From Arthrobacter sp. cf158 (lineage in GTDB: Bacteria; Actinomycetota; Actinomycetes; Actinomycetales; Micrococcaceae): a stretch of 64,000 bases of DNA. Made by a program: the position numbers and the translations under genes. The DNA is taken from NCBI RefSeq assembly GCF_900106835.1, contig NZ_FNNR01000006.1, forward strand, positions 62,001 to 126,000, written 5' to 3'. Positions 50,796 through 60,212 of this stretch are shown one piece after another (position 1 is the stretch's first letter; each line of letters begins with the position of its first letter). Below the pieces are notes generated by a model. The model ran no database searches. It had not been told where the DNA came from and worked only from the letters and a program-made list of their open reading frames with translations.

Positions 50796-51991
50796 CCGTG
50801 AACCTGATATCCACCCGCCGGCCCGCCCTCGTGGAGGCCTTCACCGCGCCGAAGGGCTTCGGCGACCAGACTCTGCGGGATCGTCGAGCGGATGCGATTG
50901 AGCTTTTGGGCGGCATTCCGGATCCCAGCGTCCTCCCCACGGAGGAATTGGCCGCCGCCACAGCACGTGTTCTGGACAAGCCCGGCGTCCCTGCGCTCCA
51001 ATACTCACGGACAGAGGGTATTTCGCCGCTGCGGGAGTGGATAGCAGAACGCGAAGGCGTCTCCGTTGACCGGATCCTGATCACCAACGGCGGCTTCCAT
51101 GGACTTTCCTTGGCCATCCAGTCCGTGGTGGAACGCGGGGACCTGGTGGCCGTGGACAACCCGATCTTCCCGCTGTTCCTCCGTGGGCTCCAGCTCTCTG
51201 ATGCACGGACCCTGCCGGTATTCGTGGGTCCGCAGGGCCTGGACGTCGATCATCTCTCGGACCAGCTCAGGGGCGGTGCCCGACCAGCCGCCCTATATAC
51301 AGTGCCGGACTTCCACAACCCCTCCCAAGGCACACTGTCCGGGGAGGCCCGGAAAGAACTCGTACGACTGGCGGAACACTACGGATTCGTGATCCTTGCG
51401 GACAACCCGTACCGTGAGCTTCGCTTTGCCGGCGTGCAGGAAAGTGTGGAGGAGTTCAACAACTCTGACCACGTCCTCCACATCAACACCTTCACCAAGA
51501 CACTGGGGCCCGGGTTGCGCCTTGGTTGGACGGTTGCACCCGAGCGCCTGGCACGTGACCTGGTGGCCTTGCGCAGCCGCCAGGATTCGCACAGCTCCAC
51601 GCTGGTCCAGGCCATCATCGGTGAACTGGTCACCTCCGACCCCCAAATCTTCGACGCCACTCTGGACCGGGCCCGCGCGCTGTACCGGAACCGCGCTGAA
51701 ACGCTGGTTACCGCGCTGCACCGGGAAGCTCCGGGAGCTTTTGAGACTGTTCTCCCGGACGGCGGACTGTTCCTGTGGCCCAAACTGGCAGACGACTCCA
51801 TAGATCCTGACCAGCTGGCCGCTGATGCCAGCGCAGAAGGAGTGGAGTACCAGCGGGGGTCATTCTTCCCCTCGGGGCCCGGAACGGACGCTGACCGGCA
51901 CCTACGCCTGGCGTATGGCGACGTTGCGGCGTCCAAGCTGGAGGAAGCGGCTGCGCGCCTCGGACGTGCGCTGAAGCGGCAAGTTCCGTAA
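50792..51991 (+). CDS. PLP-dependent aminotransferase (class I/II)
   Basis: 399 residues, overlapping the ATPase gene by four bases (ATGA). Family landmarks: LLGGIPDPSVLPTEELAAA, YSRTEGISPLREWIAEREGV, LITNGGFHGLSLAIQSVVE, YTVPDFHNPSQGTLSGEAR, VILADNPYRELRFAG, and the PLP Lys in INTFTKTLGPGLRLGWTVAP. This is the MocR-like/LysN-type aminotransferase fold without a HTH. It moves an amino group between an amino acid and 2-oxoglutarate or another keto acid. Translational coupling with the importer suggests it handles the imported amino compound. A strong terminator follows. Confidence 0.85.
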   Translation: MTVNLISTRRPALVEAFTAPKGFGDQTLRDRRADAIELLGGIPDPSVLPTEELAAATARVLDKPGVPALQYSRTEGISPLREWIAEREGVSVDRILITNGGFHGLSLAIQSVVERGDLVAVDNPIFPLFLRGLQLSDARTLPVFVGPQGLDVDHLSDQLRGGARPAALYTVPDFHNPSQGTLSGEARKELVRLAEHYGFVILADNPYRELRFAGVQESVEEFNNSDHVLHINTFTKTLGPGLRLGWTVAPERLARDLVALRSRQDSHSSTLVQAIIGELVTSDPQIFDATLDRARALYRNRAETLVTALHREAPGAFETVLPDGGLFLWPKLADDSIDPDQLAADASAEGVEYQRGSFFPSGPGTDADRHLRLAYGDVAASKLEEAAARLGRALKRQVP

Positions 51992-52012
51992 ACCTCACTC
52001 CAGGGCACAACG

Positions 52013-52044
52013 AAAGAGCCCCGGTCCTAAGACCGGGGCTCTTT
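52013..52044. terminator. bidirectional terminator between the aminotransferase and tRNA-Leu genes
   Basis: A perfect 14-bp stem, AAAGAGCCCCGGTC (52013-52026) with GACCGGGGCTCTTT (52031-52044), around CTAA. The A/T ends make it effective on both strands. Confidence 0.8.
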
Positions 52045-52054
52045 CTTATTTGCG

Positions 52055-52137
52055 TGCGCGAGGGGGGATTTGAACCCCCACACCCTTTCGGATACTGGCA
52101 CCTGAAGCCAGCGCGTCTGCCGTTCCGCCACTCGCGC
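52055..52137 (-). tRNA. tRNA-Leu (CAG anticodon)
   Basis: 83 nt with a long variable arm as in class II tRNAs. Acceptor GCGCGAG (52137-52131) pairs with CTCGCGC (52062-52056) plus discriminator A at 52055. The anticodon stem-loop is CTGGC-TTCAGGT-GCCAG, giving CAG, and the T arm is GGGGG-TTCAAAT-CCCCC. The 3' CCA is not encoded. It is transcribed away from the fhaA operon and ends at the shared terminator. Confidence 0.95.
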
Positions 52138-52523
52138 GCAACTTCTTTTTCTGGACATCTGCGGGTTTCCCAGCTTCGATTCCTTCAAAAGCAGCGAGAT
52201 CAAGCATAACGGACATTTGTGGCAAAACACCAATCGGGGCTCCGGCACCCCCTCGGTGAGGCCGCGAAGCCACCTAAAGATCCCCCAACAACGGCTGAAC
52301 TCCATGGAAATTTGAACCCCCGACTCCCGCGCCAGCAAGGGCCGGGCGCGAACTTTTCCGGGTCGCAAGGCGTTGTGGATTAAGGCCATTCCCAGTCAGT
52401 CCCAGTAGTATCGGGAAGTGGAAGGGCCGTCAGGCGCGTACTTTGCCGTGTGCGCAGACGGAGCAATGGACGGACTATCGGACCAGGCACAGCGGGTGCC
52501 GCGGCAAGGAAAGGAGAAGGACC
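52138..52523. other. 386-base gene-free region upstream of fhaA
   Basis: It must hold the tRNA-Leu promoter (minus) and the promoter of the seven-gene fhaA-pknB unit (plus). No convincing -35/-10 pair was found on the plus strand; TAGTAT at 52406-52411 is a possible -10 only. No protein pattern was seen. Confidence 0.35.
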
Positions 52524-53273
52524 ATGGGTTTGCTGGACAAAGTCGAGCGCGGCATTGAAAAGGCCGTCCGCAATGTCTTCTCCACAGGGTCGCGGGCACG
52601 TGTTGAGCCGGTGGAGATTGCGAGCAAGCTACGGCGGGAGTTGGATAACAAGTCCATCACCATCGCTGCGGGGCGCACGTTGGCTCCCAACGTTTTTGAT
52701 GTCCTGCTCAGCGACGAAGACTTCGCCCGGGCCCAGGAATGGGGAACACCCCTCGCCGAGGAACTGTGCGACGTCGTCATTCAGCACGTCCGCAGCCAGG
52801 GCTACACGCTTCAGGGCGCGGTCCGGATCTCGTTCCGTCGAAATGACGAAGAACGGGCCGGCCATTTTGAAATCAATTCCCGGACCGAGAAATCGTCGGA
52901 CGACGGTACTCCGGCTCCACAAGCTCCCAGGGCGCATGTTCCGGCCGCCCCGGCACGCCAGCCCACCCGCCTCCAGCCCGTTCTGGACATCGGCGGCCAA
53001 CGATATTCCCTCAATGCCCGCTCCGTAGTGCTGGGCCGCTCCTCGGAAGCAGACATCCTCGTGGATGACACAGGAGTCTCCCGGAAGCACCTTGAAATCC
53101 GCACGGAGAATGGGAGCACCTGGGCCGTTGACCTTGGTTCCACTAACGGCAGCTACGTCAACGGCCATAAAGTGAACGGCAGCGTGGAGCTCACAGACGG
53201 CTCAACCATCACGATGGGACGTACCAAGATCATTTTCCGCCTCCTCCCCCAAAACCAGGGTGGCAACGCGTGA
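52524..53273 (+). CDS. fhaA: FHA-domain protein FhaA (DUF3662-FHA)
   Basis: 249 residues from ATG 52524, with GGAGAAGG upstream. The N-terminal DUF3662 domain begins GLLDKVERGIEKAVRNVFST and covers ~120 residues; a low-complexity linker (QAPRAHVPAAPARQPTRLQP) follows; the C-terminal FHA domain has VVLGRSSEADILVDDTGVSR, KHLEI and DLGSTNGSYVNG. FhaA binds phosphothreonine proteins of the PknB system, in mycobacteria including the MviN flippase regulator complex that controls peptidoglycan precursor export. First gene of the unit. Confidence 0.9.
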   Translation: MGLLDKVERGIEKAVRNVFSTGSRARVEPVEIASKLRRELDNKSITIAAGRTLAPNVFDVLLSDEDFARAQEWGTPLAEELCDVVIQHVRSQGYTLQGAVRISFRRNDEERAGHFEINSRTEKSSDDGTPAPQAPRAHVPAAPARQPTRLQPVLDIGGQRYSLNARSVVLGRSSEADILVDDTGVSRKHLEIRTENGSTWAVDLGSTNGSYVNGHKVNGSVELTDGSTITMGRTKIIFRLLPQNQGGNA

Positions 53274-53758
53274 ACGACATCAGCGAACTGACCATCACAG
53301 CGCTTCGCTTCGGTTTCCTGCTGCTGCTGTGGGTCCTGATCTTCAGCATCGTCACCACCATGCGCCGTGACCTCCAGATCGGCCGCAAAGCCGTCACCGG
53401 GGCCCCCACGGCACGCGAGGTGCGCAAGCATCCTGAATTGGCCGCTTCTCCGCCGCCTGCCATCCAGCATGCCCGCACACTGGTGGTCACTGAAGGCCCC
53501 CTCAAGGGCACCACGGTCCCCCTCGCCGCCAGCCCCATCCTGCTTGGCCGCGCCCAGGAAGCCACCCTTGTCCTGGAGGACGATTACGCTTCCGGCCGCC
53601 ATGCCCGGCTGTTCCCGCAAGGAAGCCGCTGGTTCATTGAGGACCTCGGCTCCACCAACGGCACCTATTTGGCCGATCAACAGCTCACCCGTGCCTTGCC
53701 GGTTGAGCTTGGCGTCCCCGTGAGAATCGGCAAGACGGTCATTGAATTGAGGCCGTAG
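53270..53758 (+). CDS. fhaB: FHA-domain protein FhaB (FipA)
   Basis: 162 residues, overlapping fhaA by four bases (GTGA). An N-terminal membrane segment (LTITALRFGFLLLLWVLIFSIVT) anchors a C-terminal FHA domain (ILLGRAQEATLVLEDDYASG, RHARLFPQG, EDLGSTNGTYLADQ). FhaB/FipA is phosphorylated by PknA/PknB-type kinases and helps localise the division machinery (FtsQ, FtsZ contacts in mycobacteria). Confidence 0.88.
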   Translation: MNDISELTITALRFGFLLLLWVLIFSIVTTMRRDLQIGRKAVTGAPTAREVRKHPELAASPPPAIQHARTLVVTEGPLKGTTVPLAASPILLGRAQEATLVLEDDYASGRHARLFPQGSRWFIEDLGSTNGTYLADQQLTRALPVELGVPVRIGKTVIELRP

Positions 53759-53761
53759 TCC

Positions 53762-55441
53762 ATGGCCTCCCCCGAGACCCCCGAAGGCAAGGAAAAGCCC
53801 GCGGAGCGCCCGCTCATCATGCGCTACGCGGCGCGTTCCGACGTCGGACGGATCCGCTCCAAGAATGACGACTCCGCATATGTGGGCCGCCATCTTGCAG
53901 TCGTGGCCGACGGCATGGGCGGTCACGCAGGCGGTGATGTCGCTTCTGCTTCAACGGTTCTGGACATGATCCATCTTGATCATGACGACTACCCCGACGG
54001 CGCGGAAACAGTCCTCGCGGACGAAATCCAGACCGCCAACTCCCTGCTCTCCGAACTTGTCCACCAGAACCCCAAGCTCTCCGGCATGGGGACCACTGTT
54101 ACTGCGCTGCTCCTTGAGGATCGCAAGCTCCACTTCGCCCACATCGGTGATTCCCGGGCCTACCGCCTGCGGAACAAGAAGTTCGAGCAAGTCAGCGTGG
54201 ACCACACCTTCGTTCAGCGCCTCATTGACGAGGGTCGGCTGCGCCCCGAGGAAGCCGAAACACACCCGCACAAGAACGTCTTGATGCGCGTCCTGGGCGA
54301 TGTGGATGCCAGCCCCGAGTTGGACCTGGACGTTCTGGACGTTGAACCCGGCGAACGTTGGCTGCTGTGCTCCGACGGGCTCAACTACGTTGCGGGACAC
54401 GTTGTGGAACGCATGGTCCGCGAGACCAAGGACCTGCGCGAGTGCGCGGAAATCCTGGTGGACCTCACGCTTGAAGCCGGCGCCCCGGACAACGTCACCG
54501 TGGTGATGCTGGAGATCGTCGAAGAGACCGACGACGACGTCAACACGGCCGCCGTCGACGTCGTTCCGGCTGCGGCACTTGCCGCAGTGGACGAGCCCGA
54601 ACCCGTCACGGCGTCCAAGTCTCCCGATGGTCCTTCAGCAACCAGGAAAGCTGAGGACGCCGACTCTGCGGAGAAGGCGAAAGCCGCGCTGGAGGCAGAC
54701 GCGGGGTCGTCGTTCAGTGCGGGCGATCCCTCCAAGGACGTCGACGAATCCGCCGAGTCCTCCAAGGCGTCCAGCGAGCCGCCCACCACCACCGACCCAC
54801 ACCTCGGTGAGCACCTCTCCGCTGAAGTCCTGCGCGAAGAGCTGGCCAGCCGTCCCCATGAACTGGTTGGCGCTGCGGCTACTGCTGCCGAAACCGGATC
54901 CATCCCTACTGTTGCCGGCCGCACCGTGGCCCGCAGGGCAGCGACTGTCCTCACGCATAAGGCCGAGCAGGACCGCGTGGACGTTGAAGAGCCTGCAAGG
55001 CGGCGTATCCGCTGGTTGATGCCGGCTGTCGCCGCGGTTGTTGTGGTGGGCGTCGTCGTTGGCCTGTGGCTGGGCTACGCGTGGACCCAAACCCGCTACT
55101 ACGTGGGCGAATACGACCAGCGCGTTGCCATCTTTAACGGCATCTCGCAGCGCCTCGGACCCATTCAGCTCTCCCGGCTGGAAGCCGTCACTGACATCAG
55201 GGTGGATTCATTGCCCGAATACGGCCAGCAGAGCGTACGCCAGACCGTTCCGGCGGGTGACCTGGACGATGCCCAGACCATTGTGGAAAACCTGAAGAAC
55301 ACGGGCAGCGCCTCAGCCAATTGCCCTACCAGCACTCCGGCTACACCCACCCCGTCGCCTACCAGCAGCGTGCCCGTACCCAGTACCGCGGCCGTTGCCA
55401 CTCCCTCGCCCGTCCCGACTCCCTGTGAGGCGGCCAAGTGA
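53762..55441 (+). CDS. pstP: PP2C-family Ser/Thr protein phosphatase PstP
   Basis: 559 residues. Catalytic PP2C domain in residues ~20-255, metal-binding blocks RSDVGRIRSKNDDSAYVGRH, VVADGMGGHAGGDVASAS, GMGTTVTALLLEDRKLHFAH, HIGDSRAYRLR and GAPDNVTVVMLEI. A variable acidic linker follows, then one membrane segment near residue 420 (LMPAVAAVVVVGVVVGLWLG) and a short extracellular tail with a Thr/Pro/Ser-rich end. PstP removes phosphates placed by PknA/PknB on themselves and on their targets. Three-base gap after fhaB. Confidence 0.92.
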   Translation: MASPETPEGKEKPAERPLIMRYAARSDVGRIRSKNDDSAYVGRHLAVVADGMGGHAGGDVASASTVLDMIHLDHDDYPDGAETVLADEIQTANSLLSELVHQNPKLSGMGTTVTALLLEDRKLHFAHIGDSRAYRLRNKKFEQVSVDHTFVQRLIDEGRLRPEEAETHPHKNVLMRVLGDVDASPELDLDVLDVEPGERWLLCSDGLNYVAGHVVERMVRETKDLRECAEILVDLTLEAGAPDNVTVVMLEIVEETDDDVNTAAVDVVPAAALAAVDEPEPVTASKSPDGPSATRKAEDADSAEKAKAALEADAGSSFSAGDPSKDVDESAESSKASSEPPTTTDPHLGEHLSAEVLREELASRPHELVGAAATAAETGSIPTVAGRTVARRAATVLTHKAEQDRVDVEEPARRRIRWLMPAVAAVVVVGVVVGLWLGYAWTQTRYYVGEYDQRVAIFNGISQRLGPIQLSRLEAVTDIRVDSLPEYGQQSVRQTVPAGDLDDAQTIVENLKNTGSASANCPTSTPATPTPSPTSSVPVPSTAAVATPSPVPTPCEAAK

Positions 55442-56868
55442 TCCAGACAGACACTTCTCCCAAACCCCGCCGGAACGTTGAGCTGGTGCTCATCGTCCTT
55501 GCCCTTGCCGTTGGTATTGGCGCCAGTGCCTTGGTGAGCATCAACTCCGAAGTAGGCCTGGACAGGGACTTCTGGTTCCAGTCGAGCCTGCTGGCCGTTG
55601 CCGCTTTCGCCTTCCACGTGGTCCTCAGGCTCCGCGCGAAATATGCCGATCCGGTAATACTTCCGATTGTTGTGGCGCTGAACGGGCTGGGGCTGGCCCT
55701 GATCCACAGGATGGACGGACCCGCGGACGATACCGGCAACAACCAACTCCGCTGGACGCTGATCGCCATGGCGGTCTCCATCGCTGTGATCTGGTTCTTG
55801 AAAGACCACCGGGTTCTTCGCCGTTTCACCTACATTTCACTGGCCGTCAGTGCTTTCCTGCTGCTGCTCCCTTTGATTCCGGGCATTTCCGCGGGTGAGA
55901 TCCTTGGCGCGAGGGTGTGGATCCGGGTGGGTCCCATGACCTTCCAGCCTGGTGAAATCGCCAAGATCACTTTGGCCATATTCTTTGCCGGTTATCTTTC
56001 GTCCAACCGCGACCTCATCCTGCTGGCAGGCCGGAAGATCGGCCCCATGCAGTTCCCGCGGTTCAAGGACCTGGGACCCATGATCACTGCCTGGTTGGTG
56101 AGCATCGGAGTGCTGGTCTTCCAGCGCGACCTCGGATCCTCCATCCTCTTCTTTGGCCTGTTCATCGTGATGATCTACGTGGCCACAAGCCGCATCTCGT
56201 GGGTCGTCATCGGCCTGCTCCTGATCCTGGGCGGCGGCTTTGTTGCCTCGCAGATCTTCTCCCACGTTGCGTTCCGCATCGACAGCTGGATCAACGCCTT
56301 CACCCCGGAGGTCTTCGGCAGGTCTCCCGGCGGCAGTGGACAGATTGTCCAGGGCTTGTTTGGTATGGCCGATGGTGGCCTGGTAGGCACTGGCCTCGGT
56401 CAAGGCCGGCCGGACCTGGTCCCTTTTGCCAACAGCGACATGATCGTGGCCCTCATCGGTGAAGAACTGGGCTTGATCGGCCTCTTCGCCGTCGTCATGC
56501 TCTACCTCCTGCTGTTCACGCGAGGCTTCCGGGCAGCGTTGGGCACCCGGGATGCGTTCGGCAAGCTGCTCGCCTGCGGTTTGTCCTTCGCCATTGCACT
56601 GCAGTGCTTCGTGGTCATTGGCGGCGTCACCCGGCTCATTCCGCTGACCGGCCTGACCACGCCGTTCCTGGCCGCCGGCGGTTCATCGCTCCTGGCCAAC
56701 TGGATCATCGTTGGCCTCCTGCTGATGATCTCCAACACGGCCCGCGGCCCGGTGGACACCACACCCATGGTCAACAAACCTCCGGCAAGCACCAACACCA
56801 ACGGCATTCGTAAACCGGCCACAGGCAAGACACCCAGCGCACCAACAGAGGCGGTGAAGCAACAATGA
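55438..56868 (+). CDS. rodA: RodA/FtsW-type peptidoglycan glycosyltransferase
   Basis: 476 residues with about 12 membrane segments, overlapping pstP by four bases (GTGA). SEDS-family landmarks: RVWIRVGPMTFQPGEIAKI, VFQRDLGSSILFFGLFIVMI, PEVFGRSPGGSGQIVQGLFG, VPFANSDMIVALIGEELGLIG and GGVTRLIPLTGLTTPFLAAGG. RodA polymerises lipid II into glycan strands, working with the class B PBP of the next gene in cell elongation. Confidence 0.92.
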   Translation: MIQTDTSPKPRRNVELVLIVLALAVGIGASALVSINSEVGLDRDFWFQSSLLAVAAFAFHVVLRLRAKYADPVILPIVVALNGLGLALIHRMDGPADDTGNNQLRWTLIAMAVSIAVIWFLKDHRVLRRFTYISLAVSAFLLLLPLIPGISAGEILGARVWIRVGPMTFQPGEIAKITLAIFFAGYLSSNRDLILLAGRKIGPMQFPRFKDLGPMITAWLVSIGVLVFQRDLGSSILFFGLFIVMIYVATSRISWVVIGLLLILGGGFVASQIFSHVAFRIDSWINAFTPEVFGRSPGGSGQIVQGLFGMADGGLVGTGLGQGRPDLVPFANSDMIVALIGEELGLIGLFAVVMLYLLLFTRGFRAALGTRDAFGKLLACGLSFAIALQCFVVIGGVTRLIPLTGLTTPFLAAGGSSLLANWIIVGLLLMISNTARGPVDTTPMVNKPPASTNTNGIRKPATGKTPSAPTEAVKQQ

Positions 56869-58322
56869 ACCAGGCTATTCGCAGCTCATGGATGGCGGCT
56901 GTCGCCATGTTCGCGTTGATCTTCGGCGCCATCAGCTATGTGCAGGTCATTGGCGCTGACGACCTCAACGCCAACCCCTGGAACCAACGGGCCATCCTCG
57001 CCTCGTTCTGCAACGATCGCGGTGCGATCATTGTTGGCGGCAAACCCGTAGCGGAGTCCGTTCCGGGGACAGAATCCTGCGCATTCCAGCGCAAGTACAC
57101 CCAGCCTGAGTTGTACGCCGGCATTACCGGATACTTCTCCAAGGGCTTCGGTTCCACCGGCTTGGAACAGTCCATGGGCGACACACTCGCGGGCAACTCG
57201 GACCAGCTGTTCCTGGACCGCGTCAGCCAGATGTTCCTTGGCAACGAGCCCAAGGGCGCATCCGTGGAACTGACCTTGGACCCTGAAATCCAGAAACTCG
57301 CTTTCGACCTCATTCCCGACGGTCAGCGCGGGTCAATCGTGGTCACCAATCCGCGGACCGGCGCCATCCTCGCCATGGTGTCCAAACCGTCTTACGATCC
57401 CAACCTGATCGCCACGCACGACACCGCGGCGGCCCAGGCCAGCTACAACGAACTGAACCAGGTTCCCGGGATTAACCTGAACCAGAACGTCAGCGGCCCC
57501 ACGGGCAACCTGCTGTCACCCGGTTCGGTCTTCAAACTCATCGATACGGCGGCAGCCCTGAAGTCGGGCAAATACAACAAGGACAGCGAGCTGCCGAACC
57601 CCAGCAGCCTGCCCTTGCCCGGATCCAGTGCCAGCCTGCCCAACTACGCCGGCGGTAACTGCAACGTCCGCGAAACAGCTTCCTTCGCCTTCGCCTTGGA
57701 GCAATCCTGCAATACGCCGTTTGCAAGCATCGCGCTTGACCTTGGCCAGGACGCCATACGGGATCAGGCCCAGAAGTTCGGCTTCGGTGAAACCTTCGGC
57801 GATCAACTGAAGCTCCAGCAGGCCATCAGCGTCTTCCCGGAAGACCTGGACCAGGCCCAGCTCGCCCAGTCATCAGTGGGCCAGCGCGACGTCAAGGCCA
57901 CTCCGCTGCAGATCAACATGATGACCGCGGCGATCGCCAACGGTGGCGTGCAGATGAAGCCCAACCTCGTGAAGACGGTGCGCGCACCCGATCTTCGCGT
58001 GATCAGCGAACTCAAGCCTGAGGCCCTCCGCACCAGCACCACCCAGCCCATCGCGGGTCAGATCACCGAGTGGATGACCAGCGCAGTGGATAACGGCATT
58101 GCCAAGGGAGCAGCCGTTTCCGGCGTCAAGGTGGCCGGCAAGACCGGTACCGCGGAGCTTGGCGATTCAGGTTTGAACAACTCATGGTTTACCGGGTTCG
58201 CCCCGGCAAACGATCCGCAAGTGGCCGTCACCATCGTCATGGAAGGTGTGGATGTGCTCAGCGGTGCCCAGCTAACCAGTCCGAACGCAAAGAAGATTTT
58301 TGAGGCGGTGTTGAATAAGTGA
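56865..58322 (+). CDS. pbpA: class B penicillin-binding protein PbpA
   Basis: 485 residues, overlapping rodA by four bases (ATGA). A short N-terminal anchor ([20 protein letters not shown]) is followed by the dimerisation region and a transpeptidase domain: active-site Ser in [13 protein letters not shown] (SxxK), SCN in [10 protein letters not shown] (SxN) and KTG in [12 protein letters not shown]. It cross-links glycan strands made by the preceding RodA. In mycobacteria PbpA is a PknB substrate needed for septation. Confidence 0.92.
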   Translation: MNQAIRSSWMAAVAMFALIFGAISYVQVIGADDLNANPWNQRAILASFCNDRGAIIVGGKPVAESVPGTESCAFQRKYTQPELYAGITGYFSKGFGSTGLEQSMGDTLAGNSDQLFLDRVSQMFLGNEPKGASVELTLDPEIQKLAFDLIPDGQRGSIVVTNPRTGAILAMVSKPSYDPNLIATHDTAAAQASYNELNQVPGINLNQNVSGPTGNLLSPGSVFKLIDTAAALKSGKYNKDSELPNPSSLPLPGSSASLPNYAGGNCNVRETASFAFALEQSCNTPFASIALDLGQDAIRDQAQKFGFGETFGDQLKLQQAISVFPEDLDQAQLAQSSVGQRDVKATPLQINMMTAAIANGGVQMKPNLVKTVRAPDLRVISELKPEALRTSTTQPIAGQITEWMTSAVDNGIAKGAAVSGVKVAGKTGTAELGDSGLNNSWFTGFAPANDPQVAVTIVMEGVDVLSGAQLTSPNAKKIFEAVLNK

Positions 58323-60154
58323 GGCCTACTTCGGGAATCACACTCGGCGGCAGGTTCCAGCTGACCAGTCGCATTGCGATTGGTGGCATGGGCGAGGTCT
58401 GGAAGGCCAAGGACCAGATCCTCGGCCGGATCGTTGCCATCAAGGTGCTCAAGGAGGAATACACGGGGGACCCCGGCTTCCTGCAGCGCTTCCGGGCGGA
58501 GGCACGGCACACCGCCCTCCTCAACCACGTGGGCATCGCCAACGTCTTCGATTACGGCGAGGAAGCCGGCTCGGCGTACCTGGTCATGGAGCTCGTGCCT
58601 GGCCACCCCTTGAGCGGAATCCTCGAAAAAGAGCAGGTACTGTCCCCGGACATGACGCTCTCGATCATTGCGCAGACCGCCCGCGCCCTGGCCGTGGCAC
58701 ACGCTCAGGGCCTGGTTCACCGGGACATCAAGCCGGGTAACCTGTTGATCACCCCGGACAACCGCGTCAAGGTCACTGACTTTGGCATCGCGCGCTTGGC
58801 AGACCAGGTCCCGTTGACCCAGACTGGCCAGGTCATGGGCACTGCCCAGTACTTGGCTCCTGAGCAGGCAACCGGCCAGACCGCCACCGGCTCTTCGGAC
58901 ATCTACTCCCTGGGCGTCATTGGCTATGAGTGCCTCACCGGCCACCGTCCCTTCTCGGGCGAATCGCAGATTGCCATCGCCTTGGCACAGGTCAACGACG
59001 CGCCGCCGCCCCTGCCGGAAACCCTGCCCACGCCCGTGCGCGCCCTCCTGATGTCCATGCTCGCCAAGGATCCCAAGAACCGTCCCGCCAACGCCATCAA
59101 GCTGGCCGAGGCCGCTGACGCCATCCGCAACGGCGACATCGCCACGGCCCACGCCGCCGTACCCGGAATGTTGCTGTTCGAATCCACCACGGGGCCCATC
59201 ACGGCGCCCGTCGACACCGCGACAGCACCCACCGGCGTCGTCACCTCGCCTTACGGAAAAGAGCAGTCGTCGACGGCGACCTCCGCACTTCCGGTGCTCG
59301 GTGCCGCCGCAGCCGGAGCTGCTGTGGGGGCCGCCGCGGCTTCTTCCGACAACCCCTTGTCGCGCGCCAACGCGTTGGAGGCAGAGCGCCAGCTCAACGA
59401 CGACGAAGAAGTGGCTTACAGCGACGACGACAACTTCGACGACCGCGAGCCCGAACGCAGGAAGCGCAGCCCCTGGACCTGGCCCTTGGTGGCCCTGATC
59501 CTGCTGGTCCTGTTCGCACTGGTTGGTTTCCTGATTTCCCAGTCCGGATTCTTCTCGCCGAGCCCCAGCCCGAGCCAGTCCACGTCGGCCAGCGCCAGCC
59601 GGACGGCCAGCCCAACGTCCACTTCGGCTACTCCCACACCCAGCCAAACCTCGGAGTCGCCGTCTCCCACGCCCACGCAGTCCACCCCGCAGAAGGTCAA
59701 CGTCATCCCCGAGCAGTACTTGGGTCAGCCGTTTGAATCGGTGAGCGCCGAGCTGCGTGCCCTGGGATTGGGTGTGGACGGTCAGGAAGTCTTTAACGCC
59801 GCTGTTCCCGGGACCGTGATCAGCCTCAACCCGACCGGGCCAGTCGATCCTGGACAGACCATTACGGTTCAGTACTCAAAGGGACCTGAATCAGTAGCCG
59901 TTCCGACCATTGGCGTCGGAGCGAACGAGTCGCAGGTTCGGGCCGCCATAGAAGGCGCCGGGCTCCGTTGGGTAGCCGGTGATCCCGTGAACGGTGCCGT
60001 CGGCCAGCAGCCCGGAACCTTCGTGCGGTCCTCGCCCGCTGCGGGGGCCGAAGTCCCCGCCGGCTCCACCGTGACGTACTTCCTGTCCAAGTCCGTTGTG
60101 CCCACCAACCCCGGTTCTTCGAGTGCCAGCCCCAGCGGCAGCCCGAGCAACTAG
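58319..60154 (+). CDS. pknA: Ser/Thr protein kinase PknA-type with C-terminal PASTA domains
   Basis: 611 residues from GTG 58319, overlapping pbpA by four bases. Kinase domain ~12-270: glycine loop [24 protein letters not shown] (Lys), [23 protein letters not shown] and [11 protein letters not shown] membrane segment lies at ~386-406 ([20 protein letters not shown]). The outside part begins with a Ser/Thr/Pro spacer and has two PASTA units ([38 protein letters not shown]). M. tuberculosis PknA has no PASTA units, so this kinase could also sense muropeptides or lipid II. Confidence 0.9.
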   Translation: MRPTSGITLGGRFQLTSRIAIGGMGEVWKAKDQILGRIVAIKVLKEEYTGDPGFLQRFRAEARHTALLNHVGIANVFDYGEEAGSAYLVMELVPGHPLSGILEKEQVLSPDMTLSIIAQTARALAVAHAQGLVHRDIKPGNLLITPDNRVKVTDFGIARLADQVPLTQTGQVMGTAQYLAPEQATGQTATGSSDIYSLGVIGYECLTGHRPFSGESQIAIALAQVNDAPPPLPETLPTPVRALLMSMLAKDPKNRPANAIKLAEAADAIRNGDIATAHAAVPGMLLFESTTGPITAPVDTATAPTGVVTSPYGKEQSSTATSALPVLGAAAAGAAVGAAAASSDNPLSRANALEAERQLNDDEEVAYSDDDNFDDREPERRKRSPWTWPLVALILLVLFALVGFLISQSGFFSPSPSPSQSTSASASRTASPTSTSATPTPSQTSESPSPTPTQSTPQKVNVIPEQYLGQPFESVSAELRALGLGVDGQEVFNAAVPGTVISLNPTGPVDPGQTITVQYSKGPESVAVPTIGVGANESQVRAAIEGAGLRWVAGDPVNGAVGQQPGTFVRSSPAAGAEVPAGSTVTYFLSKSVVPTNPGSSSASPSGSPSN

Positions 60155-60212
60155 CTGATCCGTTATGTCTACGCCACGCCAAGGTCCCGCGCATCGAGAG
60201 GAGAGCACACCT

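Noticed and set aside
52027..52389. 120-aa minus-strand open frame across tRNA-Leu
   Set aside because: It reads through the tRNA and terminator, so it cannot be a gene as drawn.
52369..52411. TTGTGG ... TAGTAT as the fhaA promoter
   Set aside because: The spacing between the two boxes is far too long (about 27 bases) for a sigma70-type promoter.
58058..59647. 529-aa minus-strand open frame
   Set aside because: Shadow of pbpA/pknA; Gly/Arg-rich composition typical of GC-rich antisense frames, with no domain pattern.
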